A stretch of DNA of 64,000 bases. Source: Cryptomeria japonica (Eukaryota > Streptophyta > Pinopsida > Cupressales > Cupressaceae). Below the pieces are notes generated by a model. The model saw only the letters and a program-made list of their open reading frames with translations. It had not been told where the DNA came from and searched no databases. A program made the translations under genes and the position numbers. Position 1 is the stretch's first letter. The number at the start of each line of letters is the position of its first letter. Shown here in pieces: positions 9,968 to 20,145 of the stretch. Where the stretch lies: assembly GCF_030272615.1 (NCBI RefSeq), contig NC_081415.1:423232257-423296256 (forward strand), read 5' to 3'.

Positions 9968-11538
9968 GCAAGTGAAAATGTGCCATATGATGAAAATCAG
10001 AATTGTTTGGTGCAAACAATAATTGACCCTCACTTAAACATTGATAATGTTAATTGTGTTGAGGATGAAGTAAATGTATTTTCAGATTTCACTTCTTGTA
10101 ATCATGTTGATGATCTTTCTATTTTGAAAGTTATGCACAATGTTAATTTAGAAAATCTCAATGATACACATGATTGCAATGAAGATATAGCACACACGAA
10201 TGGACAATTTTTTACAGAATCTCACATGGAATAGCAAAGTGCAATGCAAGTCCAGAAGATTGTAGAACTTAGGAAAGCTCTTGAATTTGTGGACAAGAAG
10301 GTTCAAATTTTGGAGAGCCTTCGACTTGTTAACAAAGACCTTCTGCAATATGGTAAAGAGGACTGTGAACTGAATGCTTGTATACTTGATGAACAACATG
10401 TTGATCTAACAAATGGTTTTATGACAGAAAATTTTAGTGAACATGCTGAAAACTCATCAGATGAAGTAAATAGCAACGAGATCCATCTTTGTTCTTTGGC
10501 TCTATTGGTGAAGAAGATCAGTTGTGCCAAGATAAGTATGATTATCTTGATTTTTAGAATGATGGTCATAGGATAAAAACTTATGAATGTGAAACATGGA
10601 ACACAAAGGATTGTTCCAGCCAAGTTTCATTTTCTTCTTTGTCTAATGAAGATGATTATAATGATAGTACGGATGGTATCTTTAGCAATTTTACTAATGT
10701 TCTATTCAATGCTGATATAGATACGGACCAGCCACTTCAGTGTCATAATGTTCATAAGGGGATTCTTCATTTTATTTTTAACCCTTTGTATGAAGAAATA
10801 ACTGATCAGCCAGATGTTGTAAATGATGAACCAGTCCATAATACTGATGAAATTCTGAACAACAATAGCATGGGTTGTAAAATTTTATTTCATGATGAAG
10901 ATAAGAGGCATGGGTTATGTGATGATCATTTAAAACCACAAATGAAAATGTTTCAGGTGGATGTAAGACTGAAAGAGAAAGAGTTAGCTGAGGATTTGCT
11001 TCAGCCAGAGGTATGCATTCTTTTCCATAAATGGGATGTTGAGAATGCGGAGGTTTTCAGTTTGATAAACAAGGATAGTATGGGGTGTGATCAGCATAGT
11101 GAAGTGTCACGTCCAGATTGTTACATGTATGTTCCTTGTTTGCATCAGTTGACCAGTAATGCCCCTCATTCTATGAATTTAAATGGCAATAAAGCATGTG
11201 TTGATAGGAATTGCAATGTTGAAAATGAGTGTTTTATTTTTCAAGTTCAGCATGATGATGTCCTTGCAAATGATAGAGTTGAGTGGGATAGTGAAGTGTA
11301 TGATAGCTTGTGGGAAAGCCTTTATAGTGAGTTGTCTCATGGTTTTATTTTTGTTGAAGTAGTGTGTGATCACAAAGTTCAAAATCAGACCAAAGGTATG
11401 CACACTAGCTTTTTCAGTAATGAGACAAAAGAGGTGGATTATAAAAGTTATGCTCAGTTGTTATTGAAAGGTGCCTTTGTTTGGATCATAACATCAAGAG
11501 ATGAGAATCAGATTTTTGACACAGGTAAATGTTTGTAA
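9968..11538 (+). pseudogene. Gypsy-A Gag C-terminal extension of unknown function
   Basis: The gag frame continues after the TGA at 9965 through TAG 10232 to a stop at 10574. After a shift the reading goes on from 10639 to 11538 in another frame. The implied ancestral ORF (8861-11538) is about 890 codons, so more than half lies outside the gag domain. The extension is acidic, rich in D, E, N and H, with scattered cysteines, and has no knuckle, protease or transmembrane segment that I can see. Composition resembles the upstream gag. I recognise no family. It ends about 225 bp before the 3' LTR. Confidence 0.6.
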
Positions 11539-11764
11539 GTGGAGCAGCTTATAATCAGTTTAGTATGTTTGTATCTATTGTATAGTTGCTTTGCTTCAGT
11601 TGTGTGGTTTTCAATAAAGTGCCCTACTGTTTGGGTAGAATAAGGAAGCCCTGTTTTTGAAAAGAGATGAGAAGAGTTTGATCCGTTTTTGGGTGGTCTG
11701 CTTAACCAAAGATATCTGGATTCTTGTGTTGATCTTCCAATCAACCATCCCCAATCAGAGCCAT
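11539..11764 (+). other. Gypsy-A 3' untranslated stretch
   Basis: Short region between the last ORF and the 3' LTR. No clean polypurine tract abuts the LTR; the best purine run is gaaaagagatgagaagag near 11657-11674, about 90 bp upstream, which is too far to be the normal tract. The bases right before the LTR (caatcagagccat) are not purine-rich. Confidence 0.4.
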
Positions 11765-13025
11765 TGTTGGGACTAATTAAATTTGAGTCAAGTTTAGAGG
11801 CCCATTTCAAAATTTTGCTCTGCATGTCAGAAAAGTACCTGAATGAGTCAGTTGAATGACCTAGTTTGCGAGAGGGCAAAATGGAGCCTGTTGATTTTCA
11901 AAGGGTAAGGCTCGGGATTCATGGCCTACACCTTTCATTTGGCCTATTCAGTGATGTGCAACTTTCAGAATTCAATTTGGATAAGTTTATGAGGTACCCA
12001 TTTTGAGGGGTGATCTGAAAGTGCATTTTAGGCACAAAAGCAGATTTTATTGAGTAGCCTACTTTGGGTGTTTATATCTTTTGCTCTGTTGATCGTCATG
12101 AATAATTTCAAAATGGATTCAATTCTATGCATAAATGTGAGTCAGCTTGTAAAATTTCAAGCCCTAACTAACCCATTTGCTCAATTTTCTAAGTTAAATC
12201 CATTTGCAGTTTGTGTGTTATGGCAAGTCCCTGTTTCGACAGCTAGTCAGAGCCTTGTTTTGCACAAGTGCAAAAGTTGCCTCAGTAAGCGTCATGCCAT
12301 AATGTTTGTTCTGGGCTAATGTCAGTATAAATGATGAGCTACGTTTAATATTTCAAGCCTTTATCAATCTGTTTGATCGGTTCTCAAAATGATTCATTTA
12401 GCTATGATTTTCAGTTATCCACACTTCCATTGTTATATCAGTTAATGTAGCCATTTTTGTGAGCATGTTGTTTGCATCTTGTCAGTTTGGTGACCAAACT
12501 GAGAATTCTAAGTTTTAATATGTACTTAAAGGTACCCGTGTTTCAAATTTGAGGGCCTACGGAGGTCGTTTGGTATTTTTGAGAAAGACATCATGTGTTG
12601 CCAGGACATTGACTTCATCAGGTCTGCAGTGTCGACAAAGCTAGTCGGGCATTTTCGCCAGTTAATATCACTTCGCTCGGGACTCGTTTCGAGAAATTGT
12701 TTGGTAGATTTCATGCTTGTATATCAGAGTATACGCTTGTCAGATGGCGAGCTCTAGAAAGGTGTTTTGATAGGTTTGAAAATTACGTCTTCGCGATTAA
12801 ATGCGAAAATGTGGCGTAATTGCCTGAAGGTTGTAAACTGTGGATTAATGATCCGAAAACGATGCCGATCATTTCCAGAGATATGTTTGAGGTTCGTGAA
12901 GTATTTCAGAGGCCAGTTGCATGAAAACGAATTTTTTTTTAGTCGGACCCACTTTGGGGCCCGACCTGGCTTATGCTCGCAGACTAATTTTATTGGCGAC
13001 TTGGCTCACTAATTTTTTTTTTCAG

Positions 13026-13601
13026 AATATCTAAATGCAGATTTTGATTATGAGACATGTTATAAGAGTGATGATGGTAAATACTAACTCAATGGCAGTG
13101 GTAATGGAGAAAAATCAATTTATAAGGGCTCTCCATGAACTCGAAGTCTTTCAGCGAAAAGGGAAGAAAGTTGTGAAAATGAATTGCTTGAGTATTATGG
13201 TCTAAAGGAACAGGAAGCAAGTATTGGTGAATTAGAGAGGCATCTCAAACTTAATGGAGTTGAGATTGAAATGCTTAGTTTAAAAATAAATACTTTGGAA
13301 GCTCAAAAGAAGAAAATTGAAGAGGAATTAGTGGAAGTTTTTTTAGTTAACAAAGAGCTTGAATGTGCTAGATCAATCATTGAGGAGCTTCAAAGATAGA
13401 TACAAATGGATTTTTAAAGAGTCAAATGAACAACTTCATATGCTTCAACAAAGAATCATAGTTCTGGAAGTTAAGGAGAAAGATGCTTTTGAAAAGAATA
13501 TTCAATTGGAGAAGAAATTGCAGACATTGAAAGAACTTTCAATAAAAATCAGGCAAATGCAAGTGCTGCGTTGTATGGGTAAGAGGCATAAAAAACCTTA
13601 G
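13026..13601 (+). pseudogene. CHUP1-like fragment, 3' LTR copy
   Basis: Same content as 4507-5082: LLEYYGLKEQEASIGELERH, then the coiled coil, the same +1 shift and the resumed block QLHMLQQRIIVLEVKEKDAF. It adds one extra in-frame TAG near 13397 (cagatac became tagatac). The acceptor-like T-run plus cag ends at 13025. It matches the 5' copy because LTRs are copied together during reverse transcription. Confidence 0.75.
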
Positions 13602-14099
13602 AAATGCTATTGGCTGGTATTAAGCCAAACCCCCCTCCTTCAGTGTGGCATCCTACCTATTATGTGTGCGTGGTGAAGAAGGCTGGAATGGTGCTGGTGG
13701 CAAGTTCTGAAAGTCTTTCAAAACCAAAGAAAATGCTATTTTCTCTCCTGTGCAGTGGCATATAAAAGGCAGCAGAAATTTCAAATAAATTGCAATGCAA
13801 TTTTCAGGTGTTAAACTTGCAAATTCCCCCCCTCTGTCGTGGAAGTAAAAATGAAAAGGTTTTAAAAAATCTTTAAAGCAAATGCACTTGATAGATGTAA
13901 AATTTTTCACAACCTTTGCCAGTTATCCTTGCTGTGCGTGGAAATGGGGAAGGTTTTTGAAAATTTTAAAATTTTAAAAATTGAAATACCAATATCATCT
14001 CTTGCACAGTAGTAATAAAGGGGGGCACATTTAAAAGTTTTAAGCAAATGTTGTTTGTAGGTGTAATTGTTTCCTCTGTGTGGTGCGAAAAGATCTTGT

Positions 14100-14406
14100 G
14101 AGCTAAATTTCAATATTGATTATTAAACATTATGGCTATGGAGTCTACTTTGGCAAGATATTATTATGGTGGGGAGTATTTGTAGCTTCATTGGCTGTAC
14201 TTGGAAGCTGGAAGTGGATAGCAATTATTGGAGCAGCCTTCATCTCACTTCTACTACTCTTTCTGAGGGCCATACCATGGCTTTAGTATTTAGCAAATAA
14301 GAAATTCAGTGGCTTTGCTGAGTACCAAGATTACAAAAGGATAAGCAATCCATTACTTCTCCTTCCTCCAGCAATTCATGCAAGATTTCCATCACTGTTC
14401 AAACAA
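14100..14406 (+). pseudogene. DUF1295-like fragment, 3' LTR copy
   Basis: Second copy of the fragment at 5580-5887. It keeps LLWWGVFVASLAVLGSWKW and YQDYKR, but has TAG after AIPWL and aaacaa in place of the terminal stop region. Non-functional. Confidence 0.72.
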
Positions 14407-15501
14407 TTTTTTCTTTTTGAGTTTCCCTTATACAGCTGAAAGCTGTCTGCTGATACGACATCTAAAAAAAAAGGGGGCTCTCTGTGCTCTGTGCTTGTGG
14501 CTTGGTATGGATAAGGGTGTAAAAGGTTTTTAAGCAGATGCAATGAAAGGTAAAAGCAACTCCAAGCAATGCAAGATCCAAAAATCGCCATTAAAGCTGT
14601 GCAGAAAGCTTCAAAATGAAGTTCCAGGCAAAACTATTTGTCCCACATTGGCTGGGCGATGAGGATTTTTGATATTTAAATGCACAAACACACTCATCTA
14701 ATATGTCAAAGCCCTCCAGGCTTTTGACGGACGGTGCCTATTGGTGCACAAGGTGAGGCCACACATGGGTGCGGATCTTGAGGTGACAGAGGAGGTGACT
14801 CAGCGGCGACCCGGTGGACCCCCCGTAGGCATGCTTCTCAAGGCAAATAGGCAGTATTTTGTAGAGAAAGGTTGACTTAACCAGTGAGCAAGTTGCAGAG
14901 GATCCGACGAAGCGCGTGATTTTGCGGGCCGAAGATGCACGCGAGTTACACCCTGCGAAATGGCGAAAAGAGGTAAAGATCATGCATGTTTCGGGAGATT
15001 AGACGATCCGCGCTGTTTCACAAAGGAAAGTTTATCGCTGGTTAAGGTCTGTGAAATGGCAAAACACGAAATGGCAAAAATGCAGGATGGTAAAGGTCGA
15101 GCAAGTTTGGAGTAGATTGACGGCCTGCACGGTTTCATGGAGTGGAGATGCACACCGGATAAAGGCCGCGAAATGGTGAAAGCCAGGTGGCAGGTCCAGT
15201 CAGCGGTCCAGCAGGCGGGCCTCGGCGATGTGGTGATGACATGGTGTAGAGGTGGCACCTAGGTGGACGACAAGCAAGCGAACACGTGGCGGAGTGATGA
15301 GGTGTCATCCTAGGTGGCGCCTAGTAGACCCCATCGACCAATCAAATCCTGCCACGTGGCAAGGCGTCAGGACCAAATGGGAGCAAAAATTAAAATTAAA
15401 ATCAGTAAATTATATAGTTTCAACTATATTGAATAATTCAAAAATTTAAATGATGTGCACACATGAGGAATTAATTCGCCCAGGCTCAATTTTTGGTCAA
15501 A

Positions 15502-15828
15502 ATGGCAAGTATTATATGTTTCCGGAAAGCTTTCAGAATGAGGAATCTGGTCAGGTAGTTAATTGTGACAAATGGTGGATATTTTGGGAGCAATTTCCAT
15601 GGGAGTGAAATTCAGTTAGAGAGGAGATATTTGGCAATTTCAGTTGCAGTTTTGATTTTCTTCCCTCTCCTTCTTATTCCCAATTCTTCTCATTTTGGAA
15701 GGGCTCCAGTTTTGGAGAGATTTTCTCCAAGGGAGAAATCCGAAATTGCAGGTTCCAGTGATGGCATCTTTTTATCAATGCAAATGATAGTGTGTTATTC
15801 TATTTTTTCAGTGTTGTCTTTACTGTAG
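15502..15828 (+). pseudogene. Membrane-anchor ORF, 3' LTR copy
   Basis: Copy of 6983-7309, with ATG at 15502. An in-frame TAG near 15554 splits it; the part after the stop still reads the basic stretch EIQLERRYLAIS and the same hydrophobic segment. Confidence 0.35.
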
Positions 15829-16591
15829 GTTTAATTTTAGTTTGCAGGTTCACACATATGCAAGGCATGTGTGAGTTTCCATGAAATTGTCTCCAAAATG
15901 TACTCAGATTCATATAATTTCATATTATCAAGGATAATTTGAGTTGTCTCTTTTAGATTCCTCTAAGAGTGTAATGTTTGACTTTTGGGTATTCTTCAAG
16001 GAAGGATTTAAATCCTAAAACCCAGCATTAATGATATTGAATGTATATTGGATATATATACATATAAGTATGGTTTTGTGACAGAGCAAAGGATTGTATT
16101 AATGTAAGGCATTGATACATGAAAATTTAATGTTGAAAAGAACTTGCATCTGAGATTTCTCTTCTAGTTTTATGGATGACTCTGTGGCCTGGATAAGGCA
16201 CTGGTCTCTTGTAATATTGAAAGGTTGTCAAAACACCATTTAAAAATCCAAAATTAGAATATCTTTTTATATTTTATGTTATGTGGAAGTGTCCCTCCAT
16301 CTCATGATTCAAAAATGTTGAGTTGCAAGTGTGGATCTAGCCCATCTGCAGTTACCTCTTAGTTTTTGAACCTTTTGAGATCCATCTACTTTTGATTGAT
16401 GCAGTCTTGTGTGTAATAGATCCAATTAAATGCATCAAAGGTATACCCGCCTAGATTTTGCAGAGCCTGAAGAGTAGAAGGATTCGTATCCTTGTCATGT
16501 TGTCCCAACCCTGAGGTTGTTTACAAATTGAATTGGCTACTTCATAGATCAATTGCAGGTGTTCTTAGGTTATCACTTTTTGTGAACAACA

Positions 16592-16596
16592 CCTCC
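16592..16596. repeat. TSD of Gypsy-A, right copy (cctcc)
   Basis: Matches 3268-3272 exactly. Directly beyond it the Copia-1 protease frame continues on the minus strand. Confidence 0.9.
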
Positions 16597-17808
16597 ATTG
16601 TAATCCTGAAAGGTTAAGAATTTACTCTTATCACTAGTCATATGATGTGAACATCCTGCATCAATAATCCTTTCATCCTTATCTTCAACTTTAGTTGCTA
16701 GGGCCTGGTCTACCGGTTGAACAGTAGGTGCTGGTTGATCTTTTGTTATAGCAACGAAATCCCATCCATTATCTGTTGGATTCTCATTAGAATCATCAGT
16801 AACTCCTTCATCAACATCATAACAAGACATGTCTCTATTCTGCTTAAGTTTGTATTTCTGATAGTCAGGGTTAGGCTTATATGTTCTTTTAGCTTCTTCT
16901 CTTAATATTGCATGTCTATCAGGACATCTAGAATCCATATGACCAATCTTATTATAGTTAAAATATTTAAAGGGCGCTTTACCTTCATACTTACTTCCAA
17001 TTGGACTTTTAGGCATTTTCCTTGCAAATAGTGCTTCAAGTTCTTCAATTTCTTCATTTTCTCTCATGCTTTCTTCAAGTTCTCTTGCATAGAAGGCTTT
17101 CCAATCAGATTTATAATGTGATGCTATAGTTGATGATAATGCCTTAAAAGCTAGATATGTCTTGATAGTAGTAACAAGACCAAATTCCTCAAGCTCAAAA
17201 GATGAATGTTTTCCAACCAAAGTGTCTCTAGATACTGATGCATTAGGCATTTTTCTTAATTCATTTATAGCAGTAACTTTCATTTTATATGCCAGTGGCA
17301 AAGCTCTTAAAACTTTAGAAACAATCTCATCTTCACTTAAGGTTCCTCTGCAACATTGTATACCCAAAACAATTTCATTTACTCTTTCCATAAAAGCAGA
17401 AATTCTTTCATCTTCTTCCATTTTCAGACTTTCATACCTAACCCGAAAGAATTCAAGTTTTGCAATTTTGACTATGGAATCTCCTTCTTTCAATGTTTCT
17501 AGTTTGTCCAAAATAGCTTTAGCAGTAGATCTATCTGACAATCCCATGACTTGTTGATCTGAGAATGTGCTCAAAAGTGCTTCTCTTGCTTTGCAATCAT
17601 TTTCTTCATCTTTAGCCAAGTTAGGTGGAATAGGTTGACCTTAAGTAGGATTAGTATAACCATTCTTTGTAACATCCCATATGTCCTTTTCAATGCAATT
17701 CAAGTGTGTCTCCATCTTGATCTTCCATATGCCATAGTTAGTTCCATCATGTTTCAGACTATCCTTCCTGAAATAGTTAGAAGAAATTGGATCTCCTCAA
17801 GCTATTAA
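16597..17808 (-). pseudogene. Copia-1 gag and protease N-terminus
   Basis: Minus-strand gag of a copia element. The N-terminal segment DGTNYGIWKIKMETHL (DUF4219-like) is followed by a UBN2/gag domain (AREALLSTFSDQQVMGLSD ... ERISAFMERVNEIVLGIQ ... ILRALPLAYK-like). The zinc knuckle is damaged: FKYFNYNKIGHMDSRC has lost the first two cysteines. The aspartyl protease motif follows as IDAGCSHHMTSDKSKF, with A where S is usual. Gypsy-A interrupts the frame after DYNGG. An in-frame TAA at 17641-17643 and loss of the start ATG (near 17806) show it is dead. Confidence 0.88.
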
Positions 17809-17830
17809 ACTTCTGCAAAAAGAGGACTAC

Positions 17831-17843
17831 GCTCTGATACCAA
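17831..17843 (-). promoter_or_regulatory. Copia-1 primer binding site (initiator Met-tRNA type)
   Basis: The minus strand reads ttggtatcagagc, the standard copia primer site complementary to plant initiator tRNA-Met, one base from the LTR end. Confidence 0.88.
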
Positions 17844-17844
17844 T

Positions 17845-18432
17845 TGTTAGGTCCTGAGGGGTTTGGGGGGGGGGGTGAATTAGTTGTCCAATAAATTCAA
17901 CCAAAATTAACTTAACAAAAACTTAATGCTTAATATCGATAAACCAAACTTTATGCCGGTAGATAGACTTAATAGTTAATTGCAGTACCGGTAAAGATTA
18001 ATGAATGAAACAGAAAGACAATAACATCCACAACACATAACACAATTATTTATATGTGGAAACCCTGTAAGGGGAAAAACTATGGTGGGAAGCCTTACCC
18101 ATAATCAAATGATACTACTGTAGATAGTATGTGTGTACAATATGGATTTTGCACATGCAGAAAGACCAGTTGCCTAGAGCTCACTGCTCAATCACAAAAT
18201 GAGAGTCACACTGACTACAATTGGATGGTTAAATCCATTGATAATGTACTGTATAAAATAGCATCTTGATATGCTGGATTCAGTACCGGTTTAGTTTTGA
18301 TTGCCTCAATAAGATCCTTCCTTCAACCTTCAAATGATGTCTGTGTGTATAGCTCTGCTTATTTTCACGTATACTTTATTGAAATCCTTTTTGCACTCAC
18401 ACTTCAATCTCACAAATGAGATCTTACATTTA
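17845..18432 (-). repeat. Copia-1 5' LTR, downstream half (U5/R side)
   Basis: Begins on the plus strand with tgttaggtcctgagg, i.e. the LTR end on the minus strand. It is interrupted at 18432 by Copia-2 and continues at 38177-38645. Total length without the insert is about 1,057 bp. It includes a G-run at 17870-17880. Confidence 0.8.
18428..18432. repeat. TSD of Copia-2, left copy (attta)
   Basis: Identical to 38172-38176. On the minus strand taaat is the end of the Copia-1 TATA box. Confidence 0.9.
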
Positions 18433-19581
18433 TGTTAGGCCCAATATGGAAAGCCAATGTACTGAGAGGGGAGGGGTGAATCAATACTCCAAAACTTTTC
18501 TTGAATAATAACTTTACTTTTATGCATAAACCAAATAGTGCAGTAACATAAAATAAAGCTAAAACAAATAGATAACAATCATACATGATTCACTCCATAG
18601 CACATATATTTTGGTTACGCAAAAAATCTTGGTTAGAGAGAAAAACTACGGTGGGGATGGCACCCACAACTTCACTATTGCAATAGTAAAGAGTGCTCGG
18701 TTAGATCTACATGTTAGCTATTTCTGATAGCTTACCTTGTTAGGAGTAACAAGATCTGTTAGATCTACCTTGCTAAAGGATTTTACAACACTTAATCTAA
18801 ATGCTGCACCTGGTTAGAGGCTTTACAATTTATAGACTTGATTAGAGTCTTTTTCCCTATTAAAGGTTTCTCTTTCAACTTCACAATATTACAATAAAAT
18901 CATTACAAATATTTGCAACTTTACATCTAAAATGTTATAGCAGATTCTATGTGCTCAGAATAGATTACCTTGCTTCTAGCATACCTCGGTAACCCATATA
19001 GTAACTCGGTAAACCCTTCTGTTTACTCTGTTCTTCGACTGTTCTCTAAAAACCTTTTTGGTGACCTCTGTGTCTCTGTAACAGTCTTCTTACACTCATA
19101 CATACACCCTTAACTCATGCTATATAAATAGATCTCTTATGGCGGTGATCCAATTCATTTCTTTGATCTTACAAACATGATTTATCGAATGAATAACTGT
19201 ACAAAATATTTCATTGGTTAGATTGATCTCAAAATCATACACAATCTTCTAGTACAATTTCCAATGTGATAACGGTTAGATGTGCCTCGATCTTGTAACA
19301 CGTTTTCATGTGCATGTCTAGGTTCAATGAATCTGGTAACACGTTTCACTCGGTGTATATCAACTCGGTGTGTCATCTTTGCTGCTCGGTAGACATGAAA
19401 AGATACTCGGTAGACAACTCGGTGTATACTACGTTCTGTGACTACTTTCTTTTGTAACTGACTAGACTGTGCATATCGACTTGTCTGTGTATACCGACTG
19501 CATGATTTAGAAGTGTTAACCGACTAGAGTATATAGTATAAGTTCGACATAAAACTAATGGCAATCTGATAAGTAGTAACA
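18433..19581 (-). repeat. Copia-2 3' LTR
   Basis: Direct repeat of 37023-38171, starting tgttaggcccaatatgg and ending agtagtaaca on the plus strand. The few-percent differences between the copies are more numerous than those between the Gypsy-B LTRs, consistent with Copia-2 being the older insertion. It is flanked on the left by attta. Confidence 0.92.
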
Positions 19582-19582
19582 A

Positions 19583-20145
19583 TCTCCCCTTTTGACATTA
19601 GTTGAGATGTTGGACAAAAACTACTTTCAAAGTTATAACTCAAAAATCTATATACTTTGCAAAATGATTATACTTGACAGTATATACAATAGTCAATGAA
19701 ATAGTATATTCAGATATACTCTCCTTATCATTATACTGTACATAATTCTGATTTGTATGCTCGGTTTTGTTCTTGTGTTCTCTGCTTACTGTCCTGTATA
19801 CTGCTCTGGGGTACTCTGCTTATTGTGCTCGGTATACTCCCCCTGTATACTATACTCTGAATAGTATATCATTCTCTCAATACTGTATCAAAACTGTATC
19901 ACTCCCCAAATATATTGTATCACTCCCGCTTTTTGACAAACATCAAAAACTTAATTTCCATCCAGGGGCGGTAATTGGTCAAAAATGGATTTGTACTTGT
20001 TCTGGGCGTCGGTAAGAGAGACAGAGAGTGCATCCTTTGCACTTTCCATTAAAGAATTATGTGATTGAATATCAGCCAATAGTGATATTAAGCCATCAAG
20101 AGTGCTTCCCTCTTGTGTAGTAGATAGGCGCGTGGCTCAGTTAAT
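19583..20145 (-). other. Copia-2 3' untranslated stretch with polypurine tract
   Basis: On the minus strand gtcaaaaggggagat (19597-19583) abuts the 3' LTR and is a typical polypurine tract priming plus-strand DNA synthesis. The rest, up to the stop of the large ORF at 20146, is T-rich on the plus strand and shows no coding signal. Confidence 0.75.

Larger units (their letters stand above)
3273..16591 (+). mobile_element. Gypsy-A, gag-only LTR retrotransposon with 4.8-kb LTRs (TR-GAG-like)
   Basis: A 13.3-kb element defined by two near-identical direct repeats, 3273-8072 (4,800 bp) and 11765-16591 (4,827 bp), flanking a 3.7-kb internal region. The 3' LTR keeps TG...CA ends; the 5' copy has TA...GA, each one substitution away. 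The flanks carry the same 5 bp, cctcc. A tRNA-Arg-type primer site follows the 5' LTR. The only recognised retroviral domain is gag at 8861-9967; protease, RT, RNase H and integrase are absent, so it would need enzymes in trans. This matches the published TR-GAG class (terminal repeats with a gag domain), but the LTRs are unusually long and contain host gene fragments. Confidence 0.93.
11765..16591 (+). repeat. Gypsy-A 3' LTR (4.8 kb)
   Basis: Direct repeat of 3273-8072, starting tgttggga and ending gaacaaca, with cctcc following at 16592. It carries the same captured fragments and promoter motifs (cacgtggc 15283-15290, gccacgtggc 15351-15360). In the first 165 bp I count about 7 differences from the 5' copy, so the insertion is not recent. 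Additional damage here includes a stop in the membrane-anchor ORF (near 15554). Confidence 0.92.

Noticed and set aside
12050-12319. Plus-strand ORF of 89 codons in the Gypsy-A 3' LTR
   Set aside because: Not open in the 5' LTR copy and without recognised domain.
17837-17850. tRNA-like match at the ttggtatcagagc sites
   Set aside because: These are 13-base primer binding sites, not tRNA genes; no cloverleaf is present.
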